A DNA stretch of 64,000 nucleotides, from contig NZ_FXTJ01000008.1 of NCBI RefSeq assembly GCF_900182545.1, positions 124,001 through 188,000 on the forward strand, in the 5' to 3' direction. Shown here piece by piece: positions 24,353-32,311 of the stretch; positions within the stretch are counted from its first letter, which is position 1, and every line of letters begins with the position of its first letter. Made by a program: the position numbers and the translations under genes. The notes below the pieces were generated by a model. It saw nothing but the letters and a program-made list of their open reading frames with translations, had not been told where the DNA came from and did no database searches. Origin of the DNA: Geodermatophilus aquaeductus (GTDB lineage Bacteria; Actinomycetota; Actinomycetes; Mycobacteriales; Geodermatophilaceae).

Positions 24353-24368
24353 TACCGGCCGGTATTCT
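24353..24368 (+). promoter_or_regulatory. Palindrome TACCGGCCGGTA overlapping -10 TATTCT
   Basis: The perfect 12-bp palindrome (24353-24364) overlaps TATTCT (24363-24368), a good -10 that ends 7 bases before ATG 24376. This fits a leaderless, autoregulated regulator gene. Confidence 0.55.
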
Positions 24369-24375
24369 CTCAACC

Positions 24376-25128
24376 ATGCTCTCCGCCCAGCGGCCCCGCG
24401 CCGACGCTCCCCGGCCCATCAAGCGGGGTGCGAAGGTCGCCGAGGCGCTGGCGCAGGAGATCGTGCACGAGATCGTCTCCCGGAAGCTCCCGCCGGGCAC
24501 GCTGCTGTCCTCCGAGGCGCAGATGCTCGAGGACTACGGCGTCGGCCGCGGGTCGCTGCGCGAGGCCCTGCGCATCCTCGAGGTGCACGGGCTGATCACG
24601 ATGAAGCCGGGGCGCAACGGCGGCCCGATGGTCATCGAGGTCGGCAGCCGTGACTACGGCCGGATGTCGACGCTGTTCTTCCACCTCGGGGGGATGACCT
24701 TCGGGCAGCTCGTCGAGGCGCGGCTCATCCTCGAGCCGATGATGGCCCGGCTGGCCGCCGAGCGGCGCGGCCAGGAACTGGTCGGCCAGCTCGCGGACCC
24801 CGACGTGACGGCGGTCGAGGACGACACCGCCTACTTCGACGCGACGAAGGACTTCCACCGCGGCGTGGCCTCGATGTCGGGCAACCCGGTGCTCAACCTG
24901 CTCTGCGTCTCGCTGGAGGACATCTTCCGCGACCAGGTCAACGGCTTCCTCTCGCCGAGCGACGAGCGCAAGCACGTGCTCGAGGTGCACGCCGCCGTGG
25001 CCGCGGCGATCGCGCAGGGCGACGCCGACGCCGCCGAGCGGCTCATGCGGGAGCACATGCAGGAGTACGCCGACTGGGTGCTCCAGCGGCACCCGCAGCT
25101 GATGGACCAGGTCATCAGCTGGCAGTGA
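24376..25128 (+). CDS. GntR-family regulator (FadR/FCD type)
   Basis: A 250-residue ligand-responsive regulator. The winged helix is at residues about 18-85: LAQEIVHEIVSRKLPPGTLL, then EAQMLEDYGVGRGSLREALRILEVHGLI and MKPGRNGGPMV. The C-terminal FCD domain (about 105-245) contains EARLILEPMMARLAAER, DFHRGVASMSGNPVL and EVHAAVAAAIAQGDADAAERL, with the His/Asp positions that bind metal and acid ligands in this group. It stands at the head of the catabolic block. Operator-like motifs shared with the thiolase/acyl-CoA dehydrogenase promoter suggest that it controls that block in response to an acyl-CoA or organic acid (inference). Confidence 0.88.
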   Translation: MLSAQRPRADAPRPIKRGAKVAEALAQEIVHEIVSRKLPPGTLLSSEAQMLEDYGVGRGSLREALRILEVHGLITMKPGRNGGPMVIEVGSRDYGRMSTLFFHLGGMTFGQLVEARLILEPMMARLAAERRGQELVGQLADPDVTAVEDDTAYFDATKDFHRGVASMSGNPVLNLLCVSLEDIFRDQVNGFLSPSDERKHVLEVHAAVAAAIAQGDADAAERLMREHMQEYADWVLQRHPQLMDQVISWQ

Positions 25129-25134
25129 CCGCGC

Positions 25135-25306
25135 TCAGCGCCCCCTCCATCCGGGGGCGCGCTTCTCGGTGAACGCCCGCGCGTCCTCCGGGGACCGGAT
25201 CGGCGCGTAGACCCCCCACGACCGCGCGAACGCCTCCTCGGCCGGCCGCCGCCGGCCCCTCGACGGCGGCGATCAGCGGCTCGGCCGGCGGCCGCCGGAA
25301 CGGCTC
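25135..25306 (-). pseudogene. Remnant of an enoyl-CoA hydratase gene
   Basis: On the minus strand, one frame gives EPLIAAVEGPAAAG, the typical start of the crotonase oxyanion region, and another frame gives EEAFARSWGVYAPIRS then EDARAFTEKRAPGWRGR and a stop at 25135, the standard crotonase C-terminus. The roughly 100 residues that should lie between them are missing, and the two parts are out of frame, so this is a collapsed gene with an internal deletion. It lies between the GntR gene and the convergent SDR gene and fills the whole gap. The lost enzyme would have matched the adjoining beta-oxidation genes. Confidence 0.75.
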
Positions 25307-25365
25307 ACCGTGTCATCCGGCTGCTCCGCGGCACGTCTCCTCCCTCGCCCGCGTTCGCTGCCGAC

Positions 25366-26133
25366 TCACTTGGGCTGCATCCGGATCGCGCCGTCGAGCC
25401 GGATCGTCTCCCCGTTGAGCATCGGGTTGTCCACGATGGCCAGCGCCAGCCGGGCGAACTCGTCGGGGACGCCGAGCCGCCTCGGGTGCGGCGTCATCTG
25501 GCCCAGCGAGTCGCGCACGCTCTGGGGGAGCCGGGCGAGGATGGGGGTGTCGAAGGTGCCGGGGGCGATGGTCACGACGCGGATCAGCTTGCTGGCGAGG
25601 TCGCGGGCGGCGACGAGCGTGAGCCCGACGATGCCGGCCTTGGCCGAGGCGTAGGGGAGCTGGCCGATCTGGCCCTCCCACGCTGCCACCGACGCGGTGA
25701 GCACGCAGACCCCCCGCTCCTCACCGTCGACCGGCTCGTGTGCCGCCATCCGCGCGGCGGCCTGGCTGAGGACGTTGAAGGTCCCGATGAGGTTGACCCG
25801 CACGATCGACTCGTAGAACTCGAGCGATCCGGGCCTGCCCTCCTTGTCGACGACGCGCATCGCGCCGCCGCGGCCGGCGCAGTGCACCAGCGTGCGCAGC
25901 GGTCCGAGCTCGTCGGCCTGAGCGACGGCGGCCGCGACCGCCTCCGGGTCGGTCACGTCGGCGGCGGCGAAGCGCGTCTTCCCGCCCAGCTCGGCGGCGA
26001 CGTCGGCACCGGCCGACGTCGGCAGGTCGACGAGGACGGTCGGCACACCGCGCTCGACCAGCCGGCGCGCGGTGGCCAGGCCGAGGCCCGACGCCGCACC
26101 GGTGACGACCGCGGACCCTGCAGTGACGTCCAT
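25366..26133 (-). CDS. SDR, 3-hydroxyacyl-CoA dehydrogenase type
   Basis: A 255-residue classical SDR close to the type II 3-hydroxyacyl-CoA dehydrogenase (HSD17B10-like) group. It shows [19 protein letters not shown] at residues 7-25, [11 protein letters not shown] near 87, an extended [22 protein letters not shown] with catalytic Ser, Tyr and Lys near residues 150-168, and the [14 protein letters not shown] segment. The final [17 protein letters not shown] is characteristic of this group. The gene begins 3 bases after the thiolase stop on the same strand, so the two form an operon that would carry out the last two steps of beta-oxidation. Confidence 0.85.
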   Translation of the reverse strand: MDVTAGSAVVTGAASGLGLATARRLVERGVPTVLVDLPTSAGADVAAELGGKTRFAAADVTDPEAVAAAVAQADELGPLRTLVHCAGRGGAMRVVDKEGRPGSLEFYESIVRVNLIGTFNVLSQAAARMAAHEPVDGEERGVCVLTASVAAWEGQIGQLPYASAKAGIVGLTLVAARDLASKLIRVVTIAPGTFDTPILARLPQSVRDSLGQMTPHPRRLGVPDEFARLALAIVDNPMLNGETIRLDGAIRMQPK

Positions 26134-26136
26134 GGT

Positions 26137-27327
26137 TCAGCCCTTCGCCGAGAGGTTCTCGATGACCATGGCGTTGGCCATGCCGCCGGCCTCGCACATG
26201 GTCTGCAGTCCGTACCGCTGGCCGGTGTCCTCGAGGAAGCCGAGCAGCGTGGTGGCCAGCCGGACGCCGGAGGCGCCCAGGGGGTGCCCGAGGGCGATGG
26301 CACCGCCGCGCGGGTTGAGCCGGGCGTCGTCGACGCCGAACTCGGCCTGCCAGGCCAGCGGGACCGAGGCGAAGGCCTCGTTGACCTCGACGGCGGCGAC
26401 GTCGTCGAGCGACAGGCCGGAGCGGGCGAGCAGCCTGTGGGTGGCCGGGATCGGCCCGGTGAGCATGAGCACCGGGTCGTCACCGGTGACGGCGCTGGCC
26501 ACGATCCGCGCCCGCGGCTTCAGTCCGAGCGCGCCGGCCCGCTCCTCGCTCATCACCAGGACCGCGGCCGCGCCGTCGGTGAGCTGCGAGGAGTTGCCGG
26601 CGGTGATCTTCCAGTCCAGCTCCGGGAAGCGGGCGGCGAGCGGATGGCCGGCGAAGGCGGCCTTCAGCCCGGCCAGTCTCTCGGGCGTCGTGCCGGGACG
26701 GATGGTCTCGTCGGCGGAGACGACACCGTCGGGTGTGGTGACGGGGATGATCTCGCGGTCGAAGGCCCCGGACGCGGTGGCCTCGGCGGCGCGGGCGTGC
26801 GAGCGGGCGGCGTACGCGTCGAGCCGCTCGCGGGACAGGCTCCACTTGTCGGCGACCAGCTCCGCGGAGATCCCCTGCGGCACCAGCCCGGGGGAGTAGC
26901 GCTCGGCCACGCGCGGTCCGTGGGGGTCGGCGTCGCCGCGGGCCGATCCCATCGGCACCCGGCTCATCGACTCCACCCCGGCCGCGACGACGACGTCGTA
27001 TGCGCCGGCGACCACGCCCTGGACGGCGAAGTCGAGCGCCTGCTGGCCCGAGCCGCACTTGCGCTCGATGGTCACCGAGGGCACCGACTCCGGCCAGCCC
27101 GCTGCCAGCACCGCCTGCCGGCCCGGCGTCGCGGACTGCTCGCCGTTCTGGCCGACGCAGCCGACGAGCACGTCGTCGACGGTGGCGGGGTCGAGGTCAC
27201 TGCGCTGCGCGAGCGCCTGGAGCACCTGGGCGAGCAGGTCGACCGGGTGCAGCCCGGACAGGGCACCCCCGGGCTTGCCGCGGCCCATCGGGCTGCGGAC
27301 GGCGTCGACGACGACGGCTGCGGGCAC
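26137..27327 (-). CDS. Acetyl-CoA C-acyltransferase (thiolase)
   Basis: Cleaves 3-oxoacyl-CoA to acetyl-CoA and a shortened acyl-CoA. The 396-residue protein has the nucleophile Cys in TIERKCGSGQQALDFA near residue 88, the GHPLGASG motif with the base His near residue 350, and the second Cys in CEAGGMANAMVIE near residue 381; all catalytic residues are intact. GTG 27327 starts the conserved PAAVVVDAVRSPMGRG. GAGAGGACGAG precedes it. It is divergent from the acyl-CoA dehydrogenase gene and shares a promoter region that holds a direct-repeat operator-like element. The SDR and thiolase together complete beta-oxidation. Confidence 0.92.
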   Translation of the reverse strand: MPAAVVVDAVRSPMGRGKPGGALSGLHPVDLLAQVLQALAQRSDLDPATVDDVLVGCVGQNGEQSATPGRQAVLAAGWPESVPSVTIERKCGSGQQALDFAVQGVVAGAYDVVVAAGVESMSRVPMGSARGDADPHGPRVAERYSPGLVPQGISAELVADKWSLSRERLDAYAARSHARAAEATASGAFDREIIPVTTPDGVVSADETIRPGTTPERLAGLKAAFAGHPLAARFPELDWKITAGNSSQLTDGAAAVLVMSEERAGALGLKPRARIVASAVTGDDPVLMLTGPIPATHRLLARSGLSLDDVAAVEVNEAFASVPLAWQAEFGVDDARLNPRGGAIALGHPLGASGVRLATTLLGFLEDTGQRYGLQTMCEAGGMANAMVIENLSAKG

Positions 27328-27357
27328 GGTCTCGTCCTCTCGGAGTCGCTGTGGTCG

Positions 27358-27389
27358 TTGACACAATAACCATGAGCACCAATAACATG
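27358..27389. promoter_or_regulatory. Divergent promoter with direct repeats, operator copy B
   Basis: TTGACA (27358-27363) and TAACAT (27383-27388, 19-base spacer) form a plausible plus-strand promoter. Within it are CAATAACCATG (27364) and CAATAACATG (27380) in direct repeat. TAACCATGAGCACCA (27367-27381) matches the motif before the GntR gene at 13 of 15 positions, suggesting shared control. Confidence 0.55.
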
Positions 27390-27472
27390 GATAGGTCCGC
27401 TCGGCCGCCTGGTGCGCTGTCCGGACCGCCCCCGGCGACGGCGCCGGGGTGTCACCCCAGGAGGAGCCAGGG

Positions 27473-28603
27473 ATGTCGTTCGAGCTGCCGGCCGCGCACC
27501 GCGAGCTGCTGGAGCGGGCCCGCGCCACCGGCGACGAGGTGCGCTCGCGCGCCGGGGAGGCCGACGCCGCCACCGACGTCGATCCGGTGATGCGCAAGGC
27601 GCTGCAGGCCAGCGGCCTGGTGCAGGTCACCGTCCCGGCCGCGCACGGCGGCGCGTCGGAGACGGTCGACCCGCTGGCGGTCACCGTCGTCCGGGAGGCC
27701 TTCGGTGGGGTGTCGGCCCACCTGGACTCGCTGTTCGCCATGCAGGGCATCGGCAGCTACGCGTTGTCGGTGGCCGGCAGCCCGCGGGTGCAGGAGGAGT
27801 GGCTGCCGCGGGTGGTCGCCGTCGAGGCGGTGGCGGCGCTCTGCCTCACCGAGCCCGACGTCGGATCCGACCTGCGCTCGATCACGACCACCGTCGTGGA
27901 GCGCGACGGCGAGCTGGTGCTCGACGGGCACAAGTCCTTCATCACCAACGCCCCGGCCGCGGCCTTCTTCACCGTGCTGGCGAAGGAGGAGGCCGGCTTC
28001 TCGCTGGTGTTCGTCCCGGCGGACACCCCCGGCGTCATGGTGACCTCCGGCCCCGACCTCATCGCCCCTCACGTCATCGGCGAGGTCCGCTTCGACGGTG
28101 TCCGGGTGCCCCTGGACTCCCGCGTCGGTCAGCCCGGGCAGGCGTTCCCGCTGGTCCTGCAGACGCTGGCCACCTTCCGGGTGTCGGTGGCCGGCTCCGC
28201 GGTGGGGCTGGCGCAGGCGGCGCTCGACGAAGCGGTCCGGCACACGACCGGCCGCGAGCAGTTCGGCAGCCCGCTGGCCCGGCTCGGCCCGATCCCGCAG
28301 ATGCTCGGCACCTGCTGGATGGAGGTGGAGCAGGCGCGGCTGCTCACCTACTCCGCCGCCTCCAAGGCCGCGCAGGACCCGCAGGGCGCGCTGCACTGGT
28401 CGTCGATGGCCAAGGTCGCCGCCACCGAGACCGCGGGCAGGGTGGCCGACCGCTGCGTGCAGATGATGGGCCGTTTCGGCGTCGTCACCGGCTCGACGAT
28501 CGAGCGGCTCTACCGCAACGCCCGCCCGATGCGGATCTACGAGGGCGGCAACGAGGTGCTGCTGGGTCAGCTGGCCAAGACCCTGACCCGTCCCGCCCGC
28601 TGA
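27473..28603 (+). CDS. Acyl-CoA dehydrogenase
   Basis: FAD enzyme that makes the alpha-beta double bond in an acyl-CoA (376 residues). Visible motifs are LCLTEPDVGSDLRSITT near residue 130 for FAD and substrate binding, the middle beta domain, GREQFGSPLARLG near 265, and the C-terminal YRNARPMRIYEGGNEVLLGQ with the catalytic-type Glu in the YEGGNE motif. ATG 27473 follows CAGGAGGAGCCAGGG. It is divergent from the thiolase gene and leads an operon with an LLM oxidoreductase and a mycofactocin-type SDR. The N-terminal part is shorter than in long-chain dehydrogenases. Confidence 0.88.
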   Translation: MSFELPAAHRELLERARATGDEVRSRAGEADAATDVDPVMRKALQASGLVQVTVPAAHGGASETVDPLAVTVVREAFGGVSAHLDSLFAMQGIGSYALSVAGSPRVQEEWLPRVVAVEAVAALCLTEPDVGSDLRSITTTVVERDGELVLDGHKSFITNAPAAAFFTVLAKEEAGFSLVFVPADTPGVMVTSGPDLIAPHVIGEVRFDGVRVPLDSRVGQPGQAFPLVLQTLATFRVSVAGSAVGLAQAALDEAVRHTTGREQFGSPLARLGPIPQMLGTCWMEVEQARLLTYSAASKAAQDPQGALHWSSMAKVAATETAGRVADRCVQMMGRFGVVTGSTIERLYRNARPMRIYEGGNEVLLGQLAKTLTRPAR

Positions 28604-28629
28604 TCCCGGACACAGAGAAGAGGACCGCC

Positions 28630-29676
28630 ATGGTCGCCGTCGGCATGCTGCTCTCCGACGTCCCGAGCACCGTTCCCCCCGCCCAGCAGTTCGACGACGT
28701 GCGGCGCATCGTCGCCGCCGCGCAGCAGGCCGGCATGACCTACATCGCCATCGGCCAGCACTTCCTCTACGGGGACCTGCGCTGGCTGCAGCCGGTGCCG
28801 CTGCTGGCCCGGCTGGCCGCCGAGTGCGACCGGGAGACCCGGCTCGCGACGCAGATCATGATCGCGCCGCTCTACCACCCGGTGCTGCTGGCCGAGGAGC
28901 TCGCCACCCTCGACGTCGTCACCGAGGGCCGGCTGGTCTTCGGCGCCGGCATCGGCTACCGGCCCGAGGAGTTCGACTACCTCGGCATCCCGTTCAAGGA
29001 GCGGGCGGCGCGCACCGACGAGATCCTCGAGCTCCTGGTCAAGCTCTGGACCCAGGACGAGGTCACCCACCACGGCCGGTTCTGGCAGCTCGAGGGCGTC
29101 AGGCCGCACCTCAAGCCGGTCCAGGACCCGCACCCGCCGATCTGGGTGGGCGCGCAGAGCGTGGCGGGGGCGCGTCGGGCCGGCCGGTTCGGCGACGCCT
29201 TCCCGGTGACCCCCGAGGCCACCTACGACGAGATCGAGGAGCGCTTCGCCGCCGTCCGCGAGGGCTTCGCCGCACGCGGCAAGCCCTTCGGCCCGCAGCC
29301 GGTGCGCCGCAACGTGCAGGTGGCCGACTCCCGGGACGAGGCGCTGGTCGAGTACGCCCGGGTGTCGAAGGGGAAGTACCTCTCCTACGCCAGCAAGGGC
29401 ATGAAGTACGCCGGCGACGCCGAGACCCTCGACCGCGACTTCCTCACCAGCGTCGCGCAGCACGCCGTCGTCGGCAGCGACGCCGAGGTGGTCGCCCAGC
29501 TCACCGACCTGTGCACCCGGTTCCCGGTCGACCCGCTGCTGCTCCGCCCACAGTGGCCGTCGATGTCGGCCGACGAGACCATCGCCGCCATCGAGCGGCT
29601 GGGGCGGGAGGTGGTGCCGGCCATCCGCGCGCTGCCCACCCCACAACCCGACCCCGTGCCCGCGGGCACGGCCTGA
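28630..29676 (+). CDS. LLM-class (F420-type) flavin-dependent oxidoreductase
   Basis: A 348-residue luciferase-like monooxygenase-fold protein, in the group that commonly uses F420 or FMNH2. Motifs include AAQQAGMTYIAIGQHFLYGD near residue 30, LATQIMIAPLYHPVLLAEELATLD and GRLVFGAGIGYRPEEFDYLG near residues 78-115, and DPHPPIWVGAQS near 172. ATG 28630 follows AGAAGAGGACCGCC. It may oxidise or monooxygenate a cyclic or branched intermediate. It is placed between the acyl-CoA dehydrogenase and a mycofactocin-type SDR, so it belongs to the same degradation operon. A second LLM enzyme lies at 59645; the two are not close copies. Confidence 0.85.
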   Translation: MVAVGMLLSDVPSTVPPAQQFDDVRRIVAAAQQAGMTYIAIGQHFLYGDLRWLQPVPLLARLAAECDRETRLATQIMIAPLYHPVLLAEELATLDVVTEGRLVFGAGIGYRPEEFDYLGIPFKERAARTDEILELLVKLWTQDEVTHHGRFWQLEGVRPHLKPVQDPHPPIWVGAQSVAGARRAGRFGDAFPVTPEATYDEIEERFAAVREGFAARGKPFGPQPVRRNVQVADSRDEALVEYARVSKGKYLSYASKGMKYAGDAETLDRDFLTSVAQHAVVGSDAEVVAQLTDLCTRFPVDPLLLRPQWPSMSADETIAAIERLGREVVPAIRALPTPQPDPVPAGTA

Positions 29677-29694
29677 CGAGACTGGAGGACGGAC

Positions 29695-30522
29695 ATGGGA
29701 CGGTTCGACGGGAAGGTCGCCCTGGTCACCGGCGGCGCGCGCGGTCAGGGCCGCTCGCACGCGGTGCGGCTGGCGGCGGAGGGGGCCGACGTCGCGGTCG
29801 TCGACGTCGTCAGGCAGTTCGACTCGGTGCAGTACGCGATGTCCACGCCCGAGGACCTGGCCGAGACCGAGAAGCTCGTCCGCGAGCACGGCCGGCAGTT
29901 CCTCGGCATCGTCGGCGACGTCCGCGACGTCGAGCAGGTGGACGCCGCCGTGGCGCAGGTGGAGGAGCAGTTCGGCGGGATCGACCTGGTCTGCGCCAAC
30001 GCCGGGATCCTGCCCTCGACCGGCCCGCACGCCCAGCGGCTGGAGGCCTGGCACGACACCGTCGCCACCAACCTCTCCGGCGTCTTCTACACGCTGCGGG
30101 CGGTGACGCCGGGCATGGTCGAGCGCGACCGCGGCGGGGCCATCGTCATCACCGGGTCGACGTCGACCTTCCGGGGCGTCGCGTACAAGGTCGAGATGCT
30201 CAACCCGGGCCACATGGCCTACGGGGCGGCGAAGGCCGGTGTGCTCGCGCTCATGCGCAACTACGCCATGGCGCTCGGGAAGTACGGCATCCGGGTCAAC
30301 ACGGTCATCCCCGCCGGCGTCGACACCCCCATGATCAGCAACGAGTTCTTCACCAAGGACCTGCAGGCCGACGCTCCACCCGGGTGGATGGCCAACGTCA
30401 TGGAGCGCGGTCCGGTGCAGCCCGGCGACATCTCCGACGCCGTCCTGTTCCTGCTGTCGGAGCAGGCGAAGTACGTGACCGGAACCGCGTTGCCCGTCGA
30501 CATGGGCACACTCCTCATCTGA
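29695..30522 (+). CDS. Mycofactocin-coupled SDR oxidoreductase
   Basis: A 275-residue SDR with features of the mycofactocin-dependent subfamily: TGGARGQGRSHAVRLAAEGA at residues 11-30 (the GQGRSHA hallmark), a long insert around FDSVQYAMSTPEDLAETEKLV, NAGILPSTGPHAQ, ITGSTSTFRGV and YGAAKAGV with the catalytic Tyr-Lys. Members oxidise secondary alcohols using a tightly held NAD recycled by the peptide redox cofactor mycofactocin. Here it is the likely first step (alcohol to ketone) before the convergent BVMO. GACTGGAGGACGGAC precedes ATG 29695. No mycofactocin synthesis gene is in the window. Confidence 0.85.
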   Translation: MGRFDGKVALVTGGARGQGRSHAVRLAAEGADVAVVDVVRQFDSVQYAMSTPEDLAETEKLVREHGRQFLGIVGDVRDVEQVDAAVAQVEEQFGGIDLVCANAGILPSTGPHAQRLEAWHDTVATNLSGVFYTLRAVTPGMVERDRGGAIVITGSTSTFRGVAYKVEMLNPGHMAYGAAKAGVLALMRNYAMALGKYGIRVNTVIPAGVDTPMISNEFFTKDLQADAPPGWMANVMERGPVQPGDISDAVLFLLSEQAKYVTGTALPVDMGTLLI

Positions 30523-30534
30523 GCGGACACACGA

Positions 30535-30566
30535 AGAGGGGCGCGAGCCGCGGCTCCCGCCCCTCT
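30535..30566. terminator. Bidirectional terminator between SDR and BVMO genes
   Basis: AGAGGGGCG and CGCCCCTCT arms enclose the inner palindrome GAGCCGCGGCTC with one C-C mismatch. It lies between convergent genes. Confidence 0.75.
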
Positions 30567-30579
30567 CGTCGTGCGCGGC

Positions 30580-32250
30580 TCAGCTCATGCCGGCCGGCAC
30601 CCGCTGCGGACGGCGGACGAAGCCCTCGTAGCCGTTGGCCGCGACCTCGTCGCACTTCTGCCGGTAGACACCCACCCCGCCGATGTAGGGCATGAACACC
30701 CGCGGCTTGCCCGGCACGTTCGAGCCCATGTACCAGGAGTCGGCGGTCGGGTAGAGCGTCATGTGCCCCACCTCGTCGACGTGCGCGGTCCACTCGTCCT
30801 CGGCCTCGACCGTGGGCTCCATCGTCGCCAGCCCCTCGGCGCGCATCGCGGCGATCGCCTCGGCCACCCACTCCACGTGCTGCTCGATCGAGGTGACCAT
30901 GTTGGAGAGGACCGACGGGCTACCCGGACCGGTGATGGTGAAGAGGTTCGGGAACCCCGCGACCTGGATGCCCAGGTAGGTCCGCGGACCGGCGTGCCAC
31001 TTGTCCTGGAGTCGCACGTCACCGCGGCCGCGGATGTCGACCGCGGTCAGGGCGCCGGTCATCGCGTCGAAACCCGTGGCGAAGACGAGGTCGTCGAACT
31101 CGAACTCCTCCTGGGTGGTGCGCAGCCCCCGGTGGGTGATCTCCACGATCGGCGTCTTCCGCACGTTGACCAGGCGCACGTGCGGCAGGTTGTAGGTCTC
31201 GTAGTAGTTCGTGCCGAGACACGGCCGCTTGGTGCCGAAGGGGTGGTCGTGCGGCTGCAGCGCGGCGGCCGTCTCCGGGTCCTCCACGATCTCGGCGATC
31301 CGGTCCCGTACGAACTGGGCCGCCGTGTCGTTGGCCTCCTTGCTCGTGATCATGTCGTTGTAGCTGACCAGCATGTCCACGAGGTTGTTGTCCTCGTCGT
31401 ACCAGACGCTCTCGTAGCGGGCCCGCCGCTCCTCGGCGGGGACCTCCAGGGCCGACTTCTCGGGCGTCGGGACGGCGATGCCGAAACCCGACTCCCGCGC
31501 GGCCTGGCGGACCTCGGCGTAGCGCGCCTTGACCGAGCGCTGGTGCTCCGGGTCGATGGGGTGGTTGCGGGCCGGCAGCACGAAGTTCGGCGTCCGCTGG
31601 AAGACGGTCAGCTCGGCCGCCTGCTCGGCGATGAGCGGGATGGCCTGGACGCCGGACGAGCCCGTGCCGATGACGGCGACCCGCTGCCCGCTGAAGTCCA
31701 CGCCCTCCTCGGGCCAGTGCCCGGTGTGGAACCAGCGGCCGCGGAAGAGGTCGAGCCCCGGGACCTCCGGCACCTTCGACGCCGAGAGGCACCCGGTGGC
31801 CATGACGACGTACTGCGCGGAGAGCTGGTCGCCCCGGTCGGTGCGCACGTGCCAGCGCTCGACGTCCTCGTCGAAGACCGCCTCGGTGACCGTGGTCTCG
31901 AGCTTGATGTCACGGCGCAGGTCGAAGCGGTCGGCGACGTGGTTGATGTAGCGGAGCAGCTCGTCCTGGGGTGGGTACTTCTCCGTCCACTCCCACTCCT
32001 GCTCCAGCTCGGAGTCGAAGGAGAAGCTGTAGTCCATGCTCTTCACGTCGACCCGGGCGCCGGGGTAGCGGTTCCAGAACCACGTCCCCCCGACGCCGTC
32101 GCCCCGCTCGAAGACCTGCACCGTCAGGCCCAGGCCGCGCAGCTTGTGCAGCATGTACAGGCCCGACATCCCGGCACCGACGACGACGGCGTCGACCTCG
32201 GGGACACCCCTGATCGCGGAGTTCGACGGCTGCTGGCGCGTCTGTGTCAT
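30580..32250 (-). CDS. Baeyer-Villiger monooxygenase (cyclohexanone-monooxygenase type)
   Basis: Flavin-dependent NADPH monooxygenase that inserts oxygen next to a ketone, giving an ester or lactone. The 556-residue protein is the usual length for type I BVMOs. It has VVVGAGMSGLYMLHKLRGLG for FAD at residues 21-40, the BVMO fingerprint FRGRWFHTGHWPEE near residue 180, VIGTGSSGVQAIP for NADPH, and a C-terminal part with LGIQVAGFPNLFTITGPGSPS and MGSNVPGKPRVF. All signatures are intact. The alpha/beta hydrolase on the same strand, 61 bases upstream, would open the resulting ester or lactone, so the two work as a pair. Confidence 0.93.
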   Translation of the reverse strand: MTQTRQQPSNSAIRGVPEVDAVVVGAGMSGLYMLHKLRGLGLTVQVFERGDGVGGTWFWNRYPGARVDVKSMDYSFSFDSELEQEWEWTEKYPPQDELLRYINHVADRFDLRRDIKLETTVTEAVFDEDVERWHVRTDRGDQLSAQYVVMATGCLSASKVPEVPGLDLFRGRWFHTGHWPEEGVDFSGQRVAVIGTGSSGVQAIPLIAEQAAELTVFQRTPNFVLPARNHPIDPEHQRSVKARYAEVRQAARESGFGIAVPTPEKSALEVPAEERRARYESVWYDEDNNLVDMLVSYNDMITSKEANDTAAQFVRDRIAEIVEDPETAAALQPHDHPFGTKRPCLGTNYYETYNLPHVRLVNVRKTPIVEITHRGLRTTQEEFEFDDLVFATGFDAMTGALTAVDIRGRGDVRLQDKWHAGPRTYLGIQVAGFPNLFTITGPGSPSVLSNMVTSIEQHVEWVAEAIAAMRAEGLATMEPTVEAEDEWTAHVDEVGHMTLYPTADSWYMGSNVPGKPRVFMPYIGGVGVYRQKCDEVAANGYEGFVRRPQRVPAGMS

Positions 32251-32311
32251 GTGTTCTGTTCCTCTCGGGCAAGTCCCGGGACGGCGGCGCCGCGCGACCG
32301 GGGGATGGGGG

